From: Planctomycetaceae bacterium | GTDB lineage: Bacteria > Planctomycetota > Phycisphaerae > Tepidisphaerales > Tepidisphaeraceae | Assembly (NCBI GenBank): GCA_027487775.1 | Contig: JAIYCY010000014.1 | Span: 1-64,000 of the forward strand | Direction: 5' to 3' | DNA length: 64,000 bases | Shown: one piece after another, positions 1-7,254 of the stretch | Layout of the letters: each line of letters starts with the position of its first letter | Numbering within the stretch: the first letter of the stretch is position 1 | Program-made: the position numbers and the translations under genes | Notes under the pieces: model-generated | Databases searched by the model: none | What the model saw: only the letters and a program-made list of their open reading frames with translations | What the model was told of the DNA's origin: nothing

Positions 1-6
1 AGACCT

Positions 7-55
7 GCCACAGAGTCGCAAAGATCACAGAGCAAGACACAGAGAGATTCGCAAT
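7..55 (-). repeat. Dispersed CTC/TGTG-type intergenic repeat, copy 1
   Basis: Read on the minus strand this stretch contains repeated CTCTGTG and TCTCTGTG words and closes with GACTCTGTGGC. It is the reverse-oriented partner of the element at 151-200, so the two form a loose inverted pair flanking about 95 bp. No protein or RNA gene is visible in 1-227. Sequences of this style recur between genes in planctomycete-like genomes as far as I recall; copy number was not checked. Confidence 0.4.
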
Positions 56-150
56 TGACCGAGAGATTCAAACAGACGAATCCTCCGATCGGCCGCTTCG
101 ACGTTGCTACGCCCCATGTCCTTCATCCAAGACGCTCCGCCTCGTCCAGA

Positions 151-200
151 GTGTCTTCCTCCGTGTCTGTCTCCGTGCCCTCTGAGTCTCTGTGGCGAAT
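151..200 (+). repeat. Dispersed CTC/TGTG-type intergenic repeat, copy 2
   Basis: Plus-strand run of CTCCGTG and CTCTGTGG words ending in TCTCTGTGGCGAATC. It matches the style of the reverse copy at 7-55 and the degenerate copy at 5817-5861 (CCTCCGTGGCGAA, then CTCCGTGGTGGA). The shared ending TCCGTGGCGAA or TCTGTGGCGAA is what ties the copies together. Confidence 0.4.
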
Positions 201-227
201 CGTATAGCACTTCGATCGGACAGAGCG

Positions 228-437
228 CTACCCCACGCACTCATCGGCTCGCCGTCCGTTGCGTGCGTTGTACACTGCGGGGCAACCTCGTTTGGCTTCG
301 TTCCACAGCATCGTCGCCGCCACTGCAGGTGCGATCGCCAGCGCAATAAGCTCCGGCCCGCCACGTGCGATGCCCATGCCCACGAGCCATCCCGAACACA
401 GCAGCGCGACGCCGGACACCACATACTTCGCCTTCAT
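228..437 (-). CDS. Small hypothetical membrane protein
   Basis: A 69-residue protein with two hydrophobic segments (about residues 5-22 and 28-43) separated by an Arg-Gly-Gly turn, followed by a short basic tail. I chose the ATG at 437 because GGGAGG lies six bases upstream; a GTG one codon earlier is also open. The family is not recognised. It is transcribed divergently from the lipid-transport pair starting at 627, with about 190 bp between them that hold both promoters and nothing else I can name. The good Shine-Dalgarno and clean membrane topology argue that it is a real gene. Confidence 0.55.
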   Translation of the reverse strand: MKAKYVVSGVALLCSGWLVGMGIARGGPELIALAIAPAVAATMLWNEAKRGCPAVYNARNGRRADECVG

Positions 438-626
438 CACAAACCTCCCGACGTTGGAATCACCTCGATCCGAGCAGCCATCGTTGTTCCGTCACACACA
501 CCAGACACGCGGCAATCCATCACTCTAACCGCACGCCTCGACGCTGGAGCGCGATTTTGGGATAAACTGATGCGTCGTCGAAAGCGTTATCGAAAGCGGC
601 ATCAAGCCTGCGTGGAGCGGTGACCC

Positions 627-1433
627 ATGAAGCCAGCCATCGAAGTCGATCACGTCACCAAAATCTTCGGCACCCGGACCGTCCTCGACGGGATCAATCT
701 TCAGGTCGATGTCGGCGAGACGCTTGTGATTCTCGGCGGAAGCGGTTCGGGTAAGAGCACGCTCCTTCGCCTGATGGCCGGCACGATGAAACCCGATGCC
801 GGCGACATTCGCGCGTTCGGGAAGTCGCTCGGTTCGATGTCCGAGGACCAACTGGCCGACTACCGCAAGCGGGGCATCGGGATTCTCTTTCAGTCAGGCG
901 CACTGTTTAACTCCATGAGCGTCTCAGACAACGTCGCGTTACCGTTGCGTGAACACACCGACCTCCCGGAATCCACGATCGACGTGATTGTCAAGATCAA
1001 GCTCGAACTCGTCGGGCTGCGCGAACACGGCAACAAGCTCCCCGCCCAGATCTCAGGCGGGATGAAAAAGCGCGCCGGCCTCGCCCGCGCGATGGCCCTC
1101 GACCCGCGCGTCCTCTTCTACGACGAACCCTCCGCCGGTCTCGATCCAGTCACCAGCGCGGAAATCGATCATCTCATCATCAGCCTCAACAAACGACTCG
1201 GCGTCACCAGCGTCGTGGTCACGCATGAGATGGACTCCGCCTTCCGCATCGCCGATCGCATGGTCCTGCTCGATCGCGGAAAATTCGTCTCCAGCGGATC
1301 GCCCGACGACATGCGCAACAGCACCGACCCGCTCGTCCGACAATTCGTCCACGGCCTGACCGAAGGCCCTCTCACCCAGCGACGACGCGAAGGTGACTAC
1401 GAACAAGACCTTCTGCAAGGAAGCAACCCATGA
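627..1433 (+). CDS. mlaF: MlaF-like ABC transporter ATP-binding protein
   Basis: ATPase subunit of an Mla/MCE-type phospholipid transporter that moves lipids between inner and outer membranes. Visible motifs are Walker A LGGSGSGKST (about residues 35-44), an MlaF-style signature SGGMKKRAGLARAM (about 148-161), Walker B LFYDEPSAGLD and an H-loop VTHEM. The length of 268 residues is normal for the family. GGAG stands nine bases before the ATG. The stop overlaps the start of the MCE gene by four bases (ATGA), so the two are translationally coupled. The MlaE-type permease usually found beside it is not present between or upstream of the pair within the window. Function is assigned from family motifs; the transported lipid is unknown. 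Confidence 0.88.
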   Translation: MKPAIEVDHVTKIFGTRTVLDGINLQVDVGETLVILGGSGSGKSTLLRLMAGTMKPDAGDIRAFGKSLGSMSEDQLADYRKRGIGILFQSGALFNSMSVSDNVALPLREHTDLPESTIDVIVKIKLELVGLREHGNKLPAQISGGMKKRAGLARAMALDPRVLFYDEPSAGLDPVTSAEIDHLIISLNKRLGVTSVVVTHEMDSAFRIADRMVLLDRGKFVSSGSPDDMRNSTDPLVRQFVHGLTEGPLTQRRREGDYEQDLLQGSNP

Positions 1434-2728
1434 AAGACGCCAACCCCTTTAAGGCCGGACTCTTCATCATCACCAGCTTCCTCATCGCACTGGTTCTTTT
1501 CTTCGGCATCACCGGTGCCGATGTCATCGGCCCGCCCGGGGCGACTTATCGCGTCGCCTTCGATCTCTCTGAAGACGTCAGCGGACTCAAACGCGGCAGC
1601 GATGTGCGCATCGGCGGAATCCGCGTGGGTAAAGTCCGCGCCATCACGCTGGAAGCCCATACGCCTGCAACAGCCGATCACACCGATGGCTCGGTTCCGT
1701 CAAACGAATCGGAAAAGCCAGTTCAAAAACTCCGATCTGTCGTCACCTTCACCGCGCCCAAGGCCCACGCGCTTCACCGCAACGCGCGCATCAGCATTCA
1801 GACCGGTCTTACCGGGCAGGTCAATCTCAACATCTCCGACACAGGCAGCGGCGAGCTGCTCAGCAGCAGCGACATCCTTGACGGCGCTGCGAGCCCGCTC
1901 AATCTCGCGGTCGCGGGTCTCGGCAGCGTCGCGGACGAAATCTTGCCGCTCGTGCGTGACATCCGACAGACTTCCGTTCCCAAGGCGAATCTCGCACTCG
2001 ACAACGCCGCCACCGCGTTCGCCACCGCCGACAAATCCGCCGAGCAAATCCGCATTTCCGCCGCCGAAGCCGATGCGCTTCTCAAGCACGTCCGCACCAA
2101 GGTCGATCCCGTCACTGAGCGCTACAATACCGTGGCCGACAACGCCGCCGGCGCGATGGCCAATCTTCGCGACATCCTCGGCGATAGCAGCTCGGACATC
2201 CGCTCCACGATGTCGAACATGAATAGCGCGACGACGACGCTGAAGGATCGTCTGCCCGAAATCGCATCCAAAGTCTCCGACACACTCGACAGTTTCAAGA
2301 TCGCGCTCGACAAGACGAGCGTCGCGCTCGACGACATCCAAAAGACCGCCGCCAACACCAGCGCCATCACCGGCGATGTCCGATCACTGCTGTCGCGTAA
2401 CCGTTCTCGCATCGATGAGATCATCCGCTCGGTCAATCTCACCGCCTCCAACCTCGAAGCCGCAAGCACCGAAATCCGTCGCTCACCCTGGCGACTGCTC
2501 TACAAGCCAAAGGCCAGCGAAGTCGCCAACCAAAACCTCTACGACGCCGCCCGACATTTCGCGGACGGCGCACGCCGACTCCAGGACTCCGCCGCCAATC
2601 TGCGTGACACGCTCGCCGACCCCCAAGCCCCCGCCGACCAAATCCAAAAGCTCCTGAACGACCTCTCCACCACCTTCAACGACTATCAGAAAATCGAAGC
2701 CCATCTCTGGGACCAAGTCCAGGAATGA
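1430..2728 (+). CDS. mlaD: MCE-domain (MlaD-like) lipid transport protein
   Basis: A 432-residue membrane-anchored periplasmic protein. One N-terminal transmembrane helix (about residues 10-30) precedes a single MCE domain with the typical phrase DVSGLKRGSDVRIGGIRVGKV shortened to about residues 47-67, and then a long alpha-helical region (about 150-432) rich in Ala, Asp, Lys and Thr that should form a coiled-coil needle or barrel. Such tails are seen in long MCE proteins that bridge the periplasm. It is coupled by ATGA overlap to the ATPase upstream. The second half contains no second MCE repeat. I am confident of the family; the exact substrate is inference. Confidence 0.87.
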   Translation: MKDANPFKAGLFIITSFLIALVLFFGITGADVIGPPGATYRVAFDLSEDVSGLKRGSDVRIGGIRVGKVRAITLEAHTPATADHTDGSVPSNESEKPVQKLRSVVTFTAPKAHALHRNARISIQTGLTGQVNLNISDTGSGELLSSSDILDGAASPLNLAVAGLGSVADEILPLVRDIRQTSVPKANLALDNAATAFATADKSAEQIRISAAEADALLKHVRTKVDPVTERYNTVADNAAGAMANLRDILGDSSSDIRSTMSNMNSATTTLKDRLPEIASKVSDTLDSFKIALDKTSVALDDIQKTAANTSAITGDVRSLLSRNRSRIDEIIRSVNLTASNLEAASTEIRRSPWRLLYKPKASEVANQNLYDAARHFADGARRLQDSAANLRDTLADPQAPADQIQKLLNDLSTTFNDYQKIEAHLWDQVQE

Positions 2729-2793
2729 CACGCCCGATTCACGCGGGCATTCTTCTCGGTCGGTGTCCTCGTGGCCACGCCCAATAACGCATT

Positions 2794-2815
2794 TATTGAG
2801 TGGATCCACTCAATA
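2794..2815. promoter_or_regulatory. Perfect 22-bp palindrome, probable operator
   Basis: Two 11-base arms, TATTGAGTGGA and its exact reverse complement, abut without a loop. It lies 65 bp after the MCE stop and 18 bp before the preferred PilZ start at 2834. No T-run follows on either strand, and a loopless palindrome makes a poor terminator, so a dimeric repressor or activator site is the more likely reading. If the PilZ gene started at the GTG at 2771 the palindrome would be coding. Confidence 0.5.
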
Positions 2816-2833
2816 CGCTCGTCTGACGGACCG

Positions 2834-3181
2834 ATGCTGAGGATGGTGAATTCTGACTCAGGCGAATCTCCGCTTCCCAGCCACGTCGGCGCATATGCCG
2901 TCGATCGGCGACGCTCGCATCGTGAGCCTGTCGTCACCATCGCCCGCCTCACACCGCTGGAGCCCAGCGACACGAGTCCTCGTCCGCGGCCTGTGCAAGT
3001 GTTGGTGACCGATGTCAGCCTTCACGGCTGCGACTTCCGAACACCGCTCCCGCCGCGCGACGGCGCGTTCTATCGCATCGAGATGAACGTCGGTCCGCTT
3101 TATCTGGCCTCGAGAATTCGGGTGATGCGGATCAGTTCGCGGAACGACGGCAACTTCGACACCGCCGCCGAGTTCATTTAG
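2834..3181 (+). CDS. PilZ-domain protein
   Basis: Short protein of 115 residues with a PilZ-like core: a DRRRSHREPV motif near residues 24-33 (the RxxxR cyclic-di-GMP contact) and VTDVSLHGCDF (the DxSxxG motif) near residues 58-68. PilZ proteins bind cyclic-di-GMP and act on motility, surface attachment or polysaccharide export. An upstream GTG at 2771 would give 136 residues, but that start has no Shine-Dalgarno and would place the 22-bp palindrome inside the gene, so I prefer ATG 2834 (ATG 2843 is also possible). Its last eight bases overlap the 3' end of the convergent gene ending at 3174. Confidence 0.68.
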   Translation: MLRMVNSDSGESPLPSHVGAYAVDRRRSHREPVVTIARLTPLEPSDTSPRPRPVQVLVTDVSLHGCDFRTPLPPRDGAFYRIEMNVGPLYLASRIRVMRISSRNDGNFDTAAEFI

Positions 3182-3896
3182 CCCCCGCGCCCGCCGTCAC
3201 CTCCACCAGCCCATTCACCAGACCCCGCGCATCGGCGTCTTCGCGCCACTCCACATGCCCGTCCGCATACGCGAAACCCGCCCCCAATCCGCCCGCCAAA
3301 CCCGATTCGTCGTACGCGATCACCACCTCGCCCGCATTCCGCACGCGCTGCATACGCCCCTGCGAATCCTCAGGTAACTTCACAAACACATAATCGCTCG
3401 ACAGCTCTCCATACACCCGCTTCGCCTCACCCTCTGCATTCAACGGCGACCGAAACACATCCGCAGATCGCAGAATCCCGCGCTCGCCCACGAGCAGTTC
3501 CGGCGTCGGCGGGACGTAGCCGAGGTTCTCGTTCGAATACATCACATACGCTGTCGCAATCTGACGGAGATTCGAAAGCGACTGCACCCGCACCGCCGAC
3601 TCTCGCATCCGCTCGAACGCCGGCACGAGGATCGCGATCATCCCCAGCCACAACACGATGTTCGAAGCACCCAACGCCATGCCAGCAATCGCAAGGCCGC
3701 GTCCGCTTCTCACCACGCCCGAGCCGTCCATACCCGTCGATCTCGTCCCCGTATGGCGCAAGCCGAGCACGCCCGCAATGATCGCGATCACACCTGTGAT
3801 AAACGGCACGAAGAACAGCACGCCGCAAATCAGGCTCACCACGCACACCGCGCTTAACTTTCGCCGACTCGTAAGCTCATTCATCGCCTGGCTCAT
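3174..3896 (-). CDS. DUF4190-like membrane protein with DUF1559-like C-terminus
   Basis: A 240-residue protein. The N-terminal third has two transmembrane helices around a GLAIAGMALG phrase, the hallmark of DUF4190-type proteins in planctomycetes. The rest resembles the exported part of DUF1559 pseudopilin-like proteins: a hydrophobic helix, then LSNLRQIATAYVMYSNEN, and near the end AGFAYADGHVEW, a stretch typical of that family. It therefore looks like a fusion of a membrane domain to a pilin-like head. Function is unknown. It is transcribed toward the PilZ gene and overlaps it tail to tail by eight bases. Confidence 0.7.
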   Translation of the reverse strand: MSQAMNELTSRRKLSAVCVVSLICGVLFFVPFITGVIAIIAGVLGLRHTGTRSTGMDGSGVVRSGRGLAIAGMALGASNIVLWLGMIAILVPAFERMRESAVRVQSLSNLRQIATAYVMYSNENLGYVPPTPELLVGERGILRSADVFRSPLNAEGEAKRVYGELSSDYVFVKLPEDSQGRMQRVRNAGEVVIAYDESGLAGGLGAGFAYADGHVEWREDADARGLVNGLVEVTAGAGAK

Positions 3897-3998
3897 GGCT
3901 GCATCATAGCATCGCTTCTCCTGCTATGATTTCAGTTTGGCGTATTCCGATCGATCAGGCGATGTCTCGACTGATTTCATTTTCACTGGAGCTTGTCC

Positions 3999-4493
3999 AT
4001 GTCACTGACTTCACTCTCTTCTTCCGCCCCACTTCTGTGCCTCACGCTCCTCGCATTGGCCATGGTTTTCGCGGGCTGTCACGCGTCGCACGGATCCTCT
4101 CACGACGCGTCCAACCCTTCCGATGGTCGATCCAATGCGGGTATCGCCCTCCGCGGGACGACATGGGATCTCACCGAGTTGATGGGCGAGGCTCTGGTTC
4201 AATCCGATCGTCCGCGCGGGCCATATCTCCGCATTGATCCGGTCGAGCCTCGTTACAACGGCAACGCGACGCTCAATTCCATCTTCGGGCCTGCCGAGGT
4301 CGATGGTGATTCACTACGTCTAAAGTCCGGCGGAATGACGAAGATGGCCGGTCCCACAGAGCTGATGCAGCAGGAAGGCAAGTTTGTTGCAATGCTCGAT
4401 CTTGTTAGGTCTTACCGGATCGACGCATCGTCGCTGATCCTGCTCGACGCAAAGGGGAATGCAGTCGCCCGCCTTTTAGCCCAAAAGCCATAA
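3999..4493 (+). CDS. Putative lipoprotein, weakly META-domain-like
   Basis: A 164-residue exported protein. It starts with a lipoprotein signal peptide ending in VFAGC, with the Cys near residue 25 as lipidation site. The phrase ALRGTTWDLTEL followed by beta-rich sequence recalls META/HslJ-like domains (LxGTxWxLxxL), but the rest is too divergent for a firm call. I chose ATG 3999 because GGAG lies seven bases upstream; TTG 3993 is also open. It is convergent with the prenyltransferase gene ending at 4515, 21 bp away. Confidence 0.68.
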   Translation: MSLTSLSSSAPLLCLTLLALAMVFAGCHASHGSSHDASNPSDGRSNAGIALRGTTWDLTELMGEALVQSDRPRGPYLRIDPVEPRYNGNATLNSIFGPAEVDGDSLRLKSGGMTKMAGPTELMQQEGKFVAMLDLVRSYRIDASSLILLDAKGNAVARLLAQKP

Positions 4494-4514
4494 GCCTGCT
4501 CGCGGCAGCGGATT

Positions 4515-5669
4515 TTACGCTTCTCCGCGGATGTAGTTCGGCCTTTCCGAGAGCTCGATCATCCGCGAGAAGCCGCGCATCAGCTTCACACTGAGCCACG
4601 CGGTCGGCAGCAGTCCCGCCACTGCCAGCCCGACCCACACGTCCACGTGCGTCATCACAAACGCTGCGTCATAGACGATCAACCAGAGCAGTCCCAACAA
4701 CATCAACGCTCTCCCCGGCGAACGCTGATCTCCCGCGCCGACATAGCTCAAGGTTCCCCTGCGAATCATCACCGCTGCGATCACCGCAAAGACCGCCACT
4801 GCCACCGCGGGCCCGAACAACCGCTCGCCAAATCCAAGCTCTGCGAGGCTCGGCAGCGCTCCGTCGCCGCGCTTAAACACGAGCCACGCAAACACGCTCG
4901 CATTCGCCAGCACCAAAATCCCCGCCGTCATCAGAACGTGCCGCCTTGTCAGCACAGGCCTTTTCCGCTCCATCGCGTAACAAATCGCTGACAACACCGT
5001 CACATGGTTCAGCAGCAGAAGCGGATGCCAGACCATCGGCAATCCCGGCGCGGGGATCGAGGCGTGCAAGAATCGAATCACCCCCAACAACACCAATCCG
5101 AACGCGACCAGATACTTCCCCGCCAGGTCATAGCCGGCGATCAACATCGCCACCACGCCCGCAAGCACCAGCGCCACATGATCATCGCCCAGATGCACAC
5201 TCAATCGCCACGCACCCACAGCCGCGATGACCAACATCAGCCCGCAGATCAGGTGCGCGGTCCACAGCCCGATGCGCCCCGACGGCAATGGCCTGTCCGC
5301 GGCCAGCTGCGCGTCGCGCCGCCGATCAATGATGTCGTTCAGACTCATCCCAAACCCATAAAGCCCGCCCGAGACGACCACGGTCCAGATCAACGCTCGC
5401 GCTGACAACACCGATGCCCACCCCAACGCCTCCGCCTCGCCCGACACGCCACCCATCGCCCCCACCAACTCCAGCGAACCCACGACCTCCACCGTTCCGT
5501 CCGCCAGCACGCGCGCCGTCTCCTCACCTTTCACAGCCCGTGTCGCAAGCTCCGCCTCATGCCCCGCCCGCAACAACAAACTCGCCGTCGCGTTGCTGAT
5601 GGCCGTAAACACCAGTGCAAACCGCGTCAATTGCAACATCCCCAACACCTGTCGCGAAATCGATGGCAT
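4515..5669 (-). CDS. UbiA-family prenyltransferase
   Basis: Polytopic membrane protein of 384 residues. The first Asp-rich motif SLNDIIDRRRDAQ lies at about residues 107-119, and a second, AGYDLAGK, follows near residue 185. UbiA proteins transfer polyprenyl chains to aromatic or sugar acceptors, most often in quinone, haem or lipid synthesis. The first motif is later than usual because a hydrophilic insert of about 45 residues sits after the first helix, around residues 30-78. I start at ATG 5669; a GTG at 5687 would add six residues. The acceptor cannot be predicted from sequence, and no quinone-pathway neighbour is present. Confidence 0.77.
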   Translation of the reverse strand: MPSISRQVLGMLQLTRFALVFTAISNATASLLLRAGHEAELATRAVKGEETARVLADGTVEVVGSLELVGAMGGVSGEAEALGWASVLSARALIWTVVVSGGLYGFGMSLNDIIDRRRDAQLAADRPLPSGRIGLWTAHLICGLMLVIAAVGAWRLSVHLGDDHVALVLAGVVAMLIAGYDLAGKYLVAFGLVLLGVIRFLHASIPAPGLPMVWHPLLLLNHVTVLSAICYAMERKRPVLTRRHVLMTAGILVLANASVFAWLVFKRGDGALPSLAELGFGERLFGPAVAVAVFAVIAAVMIRRGTLSYVGAGDQRSPGRALMLLGLLWLIVYDAAFVMTHVDVWVGLAVAGLLPTAWLSVKLMRGFSRMIELSERPNYIRGEA

Positions 5670-5816
5670 GAAACCATCATAACGCACCCACAGAGCCTTG
5701 GCCCCTCTACCTCGCGCTGCCTCAACTCAAACCCGCCATTCATCTTTCCAACCTTCTCATCCGCTCATCCCACCCCGAGCGCATCCACTCTCCAAAAAAA
5801 TCCGCGTCGTCCTTCG

Positions 5817-5861
5817 GGATCTCCGAGCCTCCGTGGCGAATGCACCCGGCTCCGTGGTGGA
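5817..5861 (+). repeat. Degenerate CTC/TGTG-type intergenic repeat, copy 3
   Basis: Contains CCTCCGTGGCGAA and then CTCCGTGGTGGA, the same closing words as the element at 151-200. It sits in the 318-bp gap between the divergent prenyltransferase and phosphoglycerate kinase genes. The rest of that gap holds a possible -35 TTGACA at 5879-5884 without a convincing -10, and an inverted repeat at 5933-5949. Confidence 0.33.
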
Positions 5862-5932
5862 TTGATCCCGCCCGAGTCTTGACAGCCTGCCCCAACCTCA
5901 AGAGCATCGCGCGTGGAGACTATGTGCCCATT

Positions 5933-5949
5933 GCATGCGATCCGCATGC
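5933..5949. promoter_or_regulatory. Short perfect inverted repeat upstream of pgk
   Basis: Arms GCATGCG and CGCATGC separated by ATC, ending 38 bp before the pgk start codon. It could be a 5'-leader hairpin or a small operator. There is no T-run, so it is not a terminator. Confidence 0.33.
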
Positions 5950-5987
5950 GCAACCTCGCTGATTGAACCACCAACCGGAGATACATC

Positions 5988-7169
5988 ATGGCCAGCAAAA
6001 CGATCGCCGAAATCGATGTCAAAGGCCTTCGCGTTTTGATGCGTGTCGATTTCAACGTTCCGCTGGATAAGCAGCTTCAGATCACGGACGACCGGCGAAT
6101 CGTTCAGGCGTTGCCCACCATACGCAGCGTGATTGATCGAGGCGGGCGGCTGATTCTTATGAGCCACCTCGGCCGTCCGAAAGGCGGCCCCGAGCCGAAA
6201 TACTCCCTTGCGCCGTGCGCTGCGCATCTGGCGAAGTTGCTGGAACGACCTGTCGCCTTCGCGGGCGATTGCATCGGCCCGGAGGTGGAGAAGCAGGTCG
6301 CGTCGCTGGCAGACGGATCGGTTTTGCTGCTTGAGAATCTTCGGTTCCATGCGGGCGAGGAGAAGAACGACCCGACTTTTGCCGCCGCGCTGGCCAAACA
6401 TGCACAGGTTTACGTCAACGATGCATTCGGGACCGCACACCGTGAACACGCCAGCACCTACGGCGTTCCGCAGCGTCTGACCGGCTCGCCGCGCGTTGTC
6501 GGCTTTCTCATCCAGCGCGAACTCAAGTTTCTCGGCGATGCCGTCAACACACCGACAAGGCCCTTCGTGGCCGTGCTCGGGGGGGCCAAAGTCTCTGACA
6601 AGATCACCGTCATCGAACAACTTCTGGAGAAGGCCGACACGCTTCTGATCGGCGGCGCGATGGCGTATACGTTCTTTCTGGCCCAGGGCAAAACGGTGGG
6701 TGGCAGCCTCGTCGAACCCGACAAGGTCGATCTCGCCCGCTCGCTGATCGCCCGGGCGGGAAGCAAGCTCGTCCTCCCCGTCGACACGACCGTCGCCGAC
6801 TCCATCGAAAGCACGGCTACGCGCATCGTCGAAGGCAACATCCCCGATGGACTTTCCGGATACGACATCGGGCCCAAGACGGTCGAACTCTTCAAGCAGA
6901 CACTCGCCCGGGCCAAGACCGTCATCTGGAACGGTCCGATGGGCGTCTTCGAAAAACCGCAGTTCGAAAACGGCACGAAGCAGCTTGCACTCGCGGTCGC
7001 CGGCATCACCAAAGCCGGCGCAACCACGATCATCGGCGGGGGTGACAGCGCCGCCGCTGTCGAACAACTGGGCCTGAGCGATCAGGTCAGTCACGTCTCC
7101 ACCGGAGGCGGCGCGAGCCTCGAATACCTCGAAGCCGGACATTTCGCGACGCTCGATATCCTCGATTGA
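5988..7169 (+). CDS. pgk: Phosphoglycerate kinase
   Basis: Glycolytic and gluconeogenic enzyme that transfers phosphate between 1,3-bisphosphoglycerate and ADP. At 393 residues it is full length. Family landmarks are RVDFNVPLD near residue 19, SHLGRPKG near 59, [15 protein letters not shown] near 110, NDAFGTAHR near 143, LGGAKVSDK near 198 and the nucleotide-binding [11 protein letters not shown] near 350. GGAGA precedes the ATG by seven bases. It is a single gene here, with no gap or tpiA neighbour. Short tandem repeats follow directly after the stop. Confidence 0.97.
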   Translation: MASKTIAEIDVKGLRVLMRVDFNVPLDKQLQITDDRRIVQALPTIRSVIDRGGRLILMSHLGRPKGGPEPKYSLAPCAAHLAKLLERPVAFAGDCIGPEVEKQVASLADGSVLLLENLRFHAGEEKNDPTFAAALAKHAQVYVNDAFGTAHREHASTYGVPQRLTGSPRVVGFLIQRELKFLGDAVNTPTRPFVAVLGGAKVSDKITVIEQLLEKADTLLIGGAMAYTFFLAQGKTVGGSLVEPDKVDLARSLIARAGSKLVLPVDTTVADSIESTATRIVEGNIPDGLSGYDIGPKTVELFKQTLARAKTVIWNGPMGVFEKPQFENGTKQLALAVAGITKAGATTIIGGGDSAAAVEQLGLSDQVSHVSTGGGASLEYLEAGHFATLDILD

Positions 7170-7170
7170 C

Positions 7171-7212
7171 GCGTGCGAAGGCGTGCGAAGCGTGCGAAAG
7201 CGTGCGAAGCGT
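7171..7212. repeat. Tandem repeat after the pgk stop codon
   Basis: Four copies of the nine-base unit GCGTGCGAA at 7171, 7181, 7190 and 7200, separated by zero or one base, followed by a decayed GCGTTTCAA. It begins two bases after the TGA of pgk and ends 43 bp before the convergent GTPase gene. Confidence 0.75.
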
Positions 7213-7254
7213 TTCAATGTGCTCGCAGGCCAACGAAGCGTCATCGGTCCGTGT

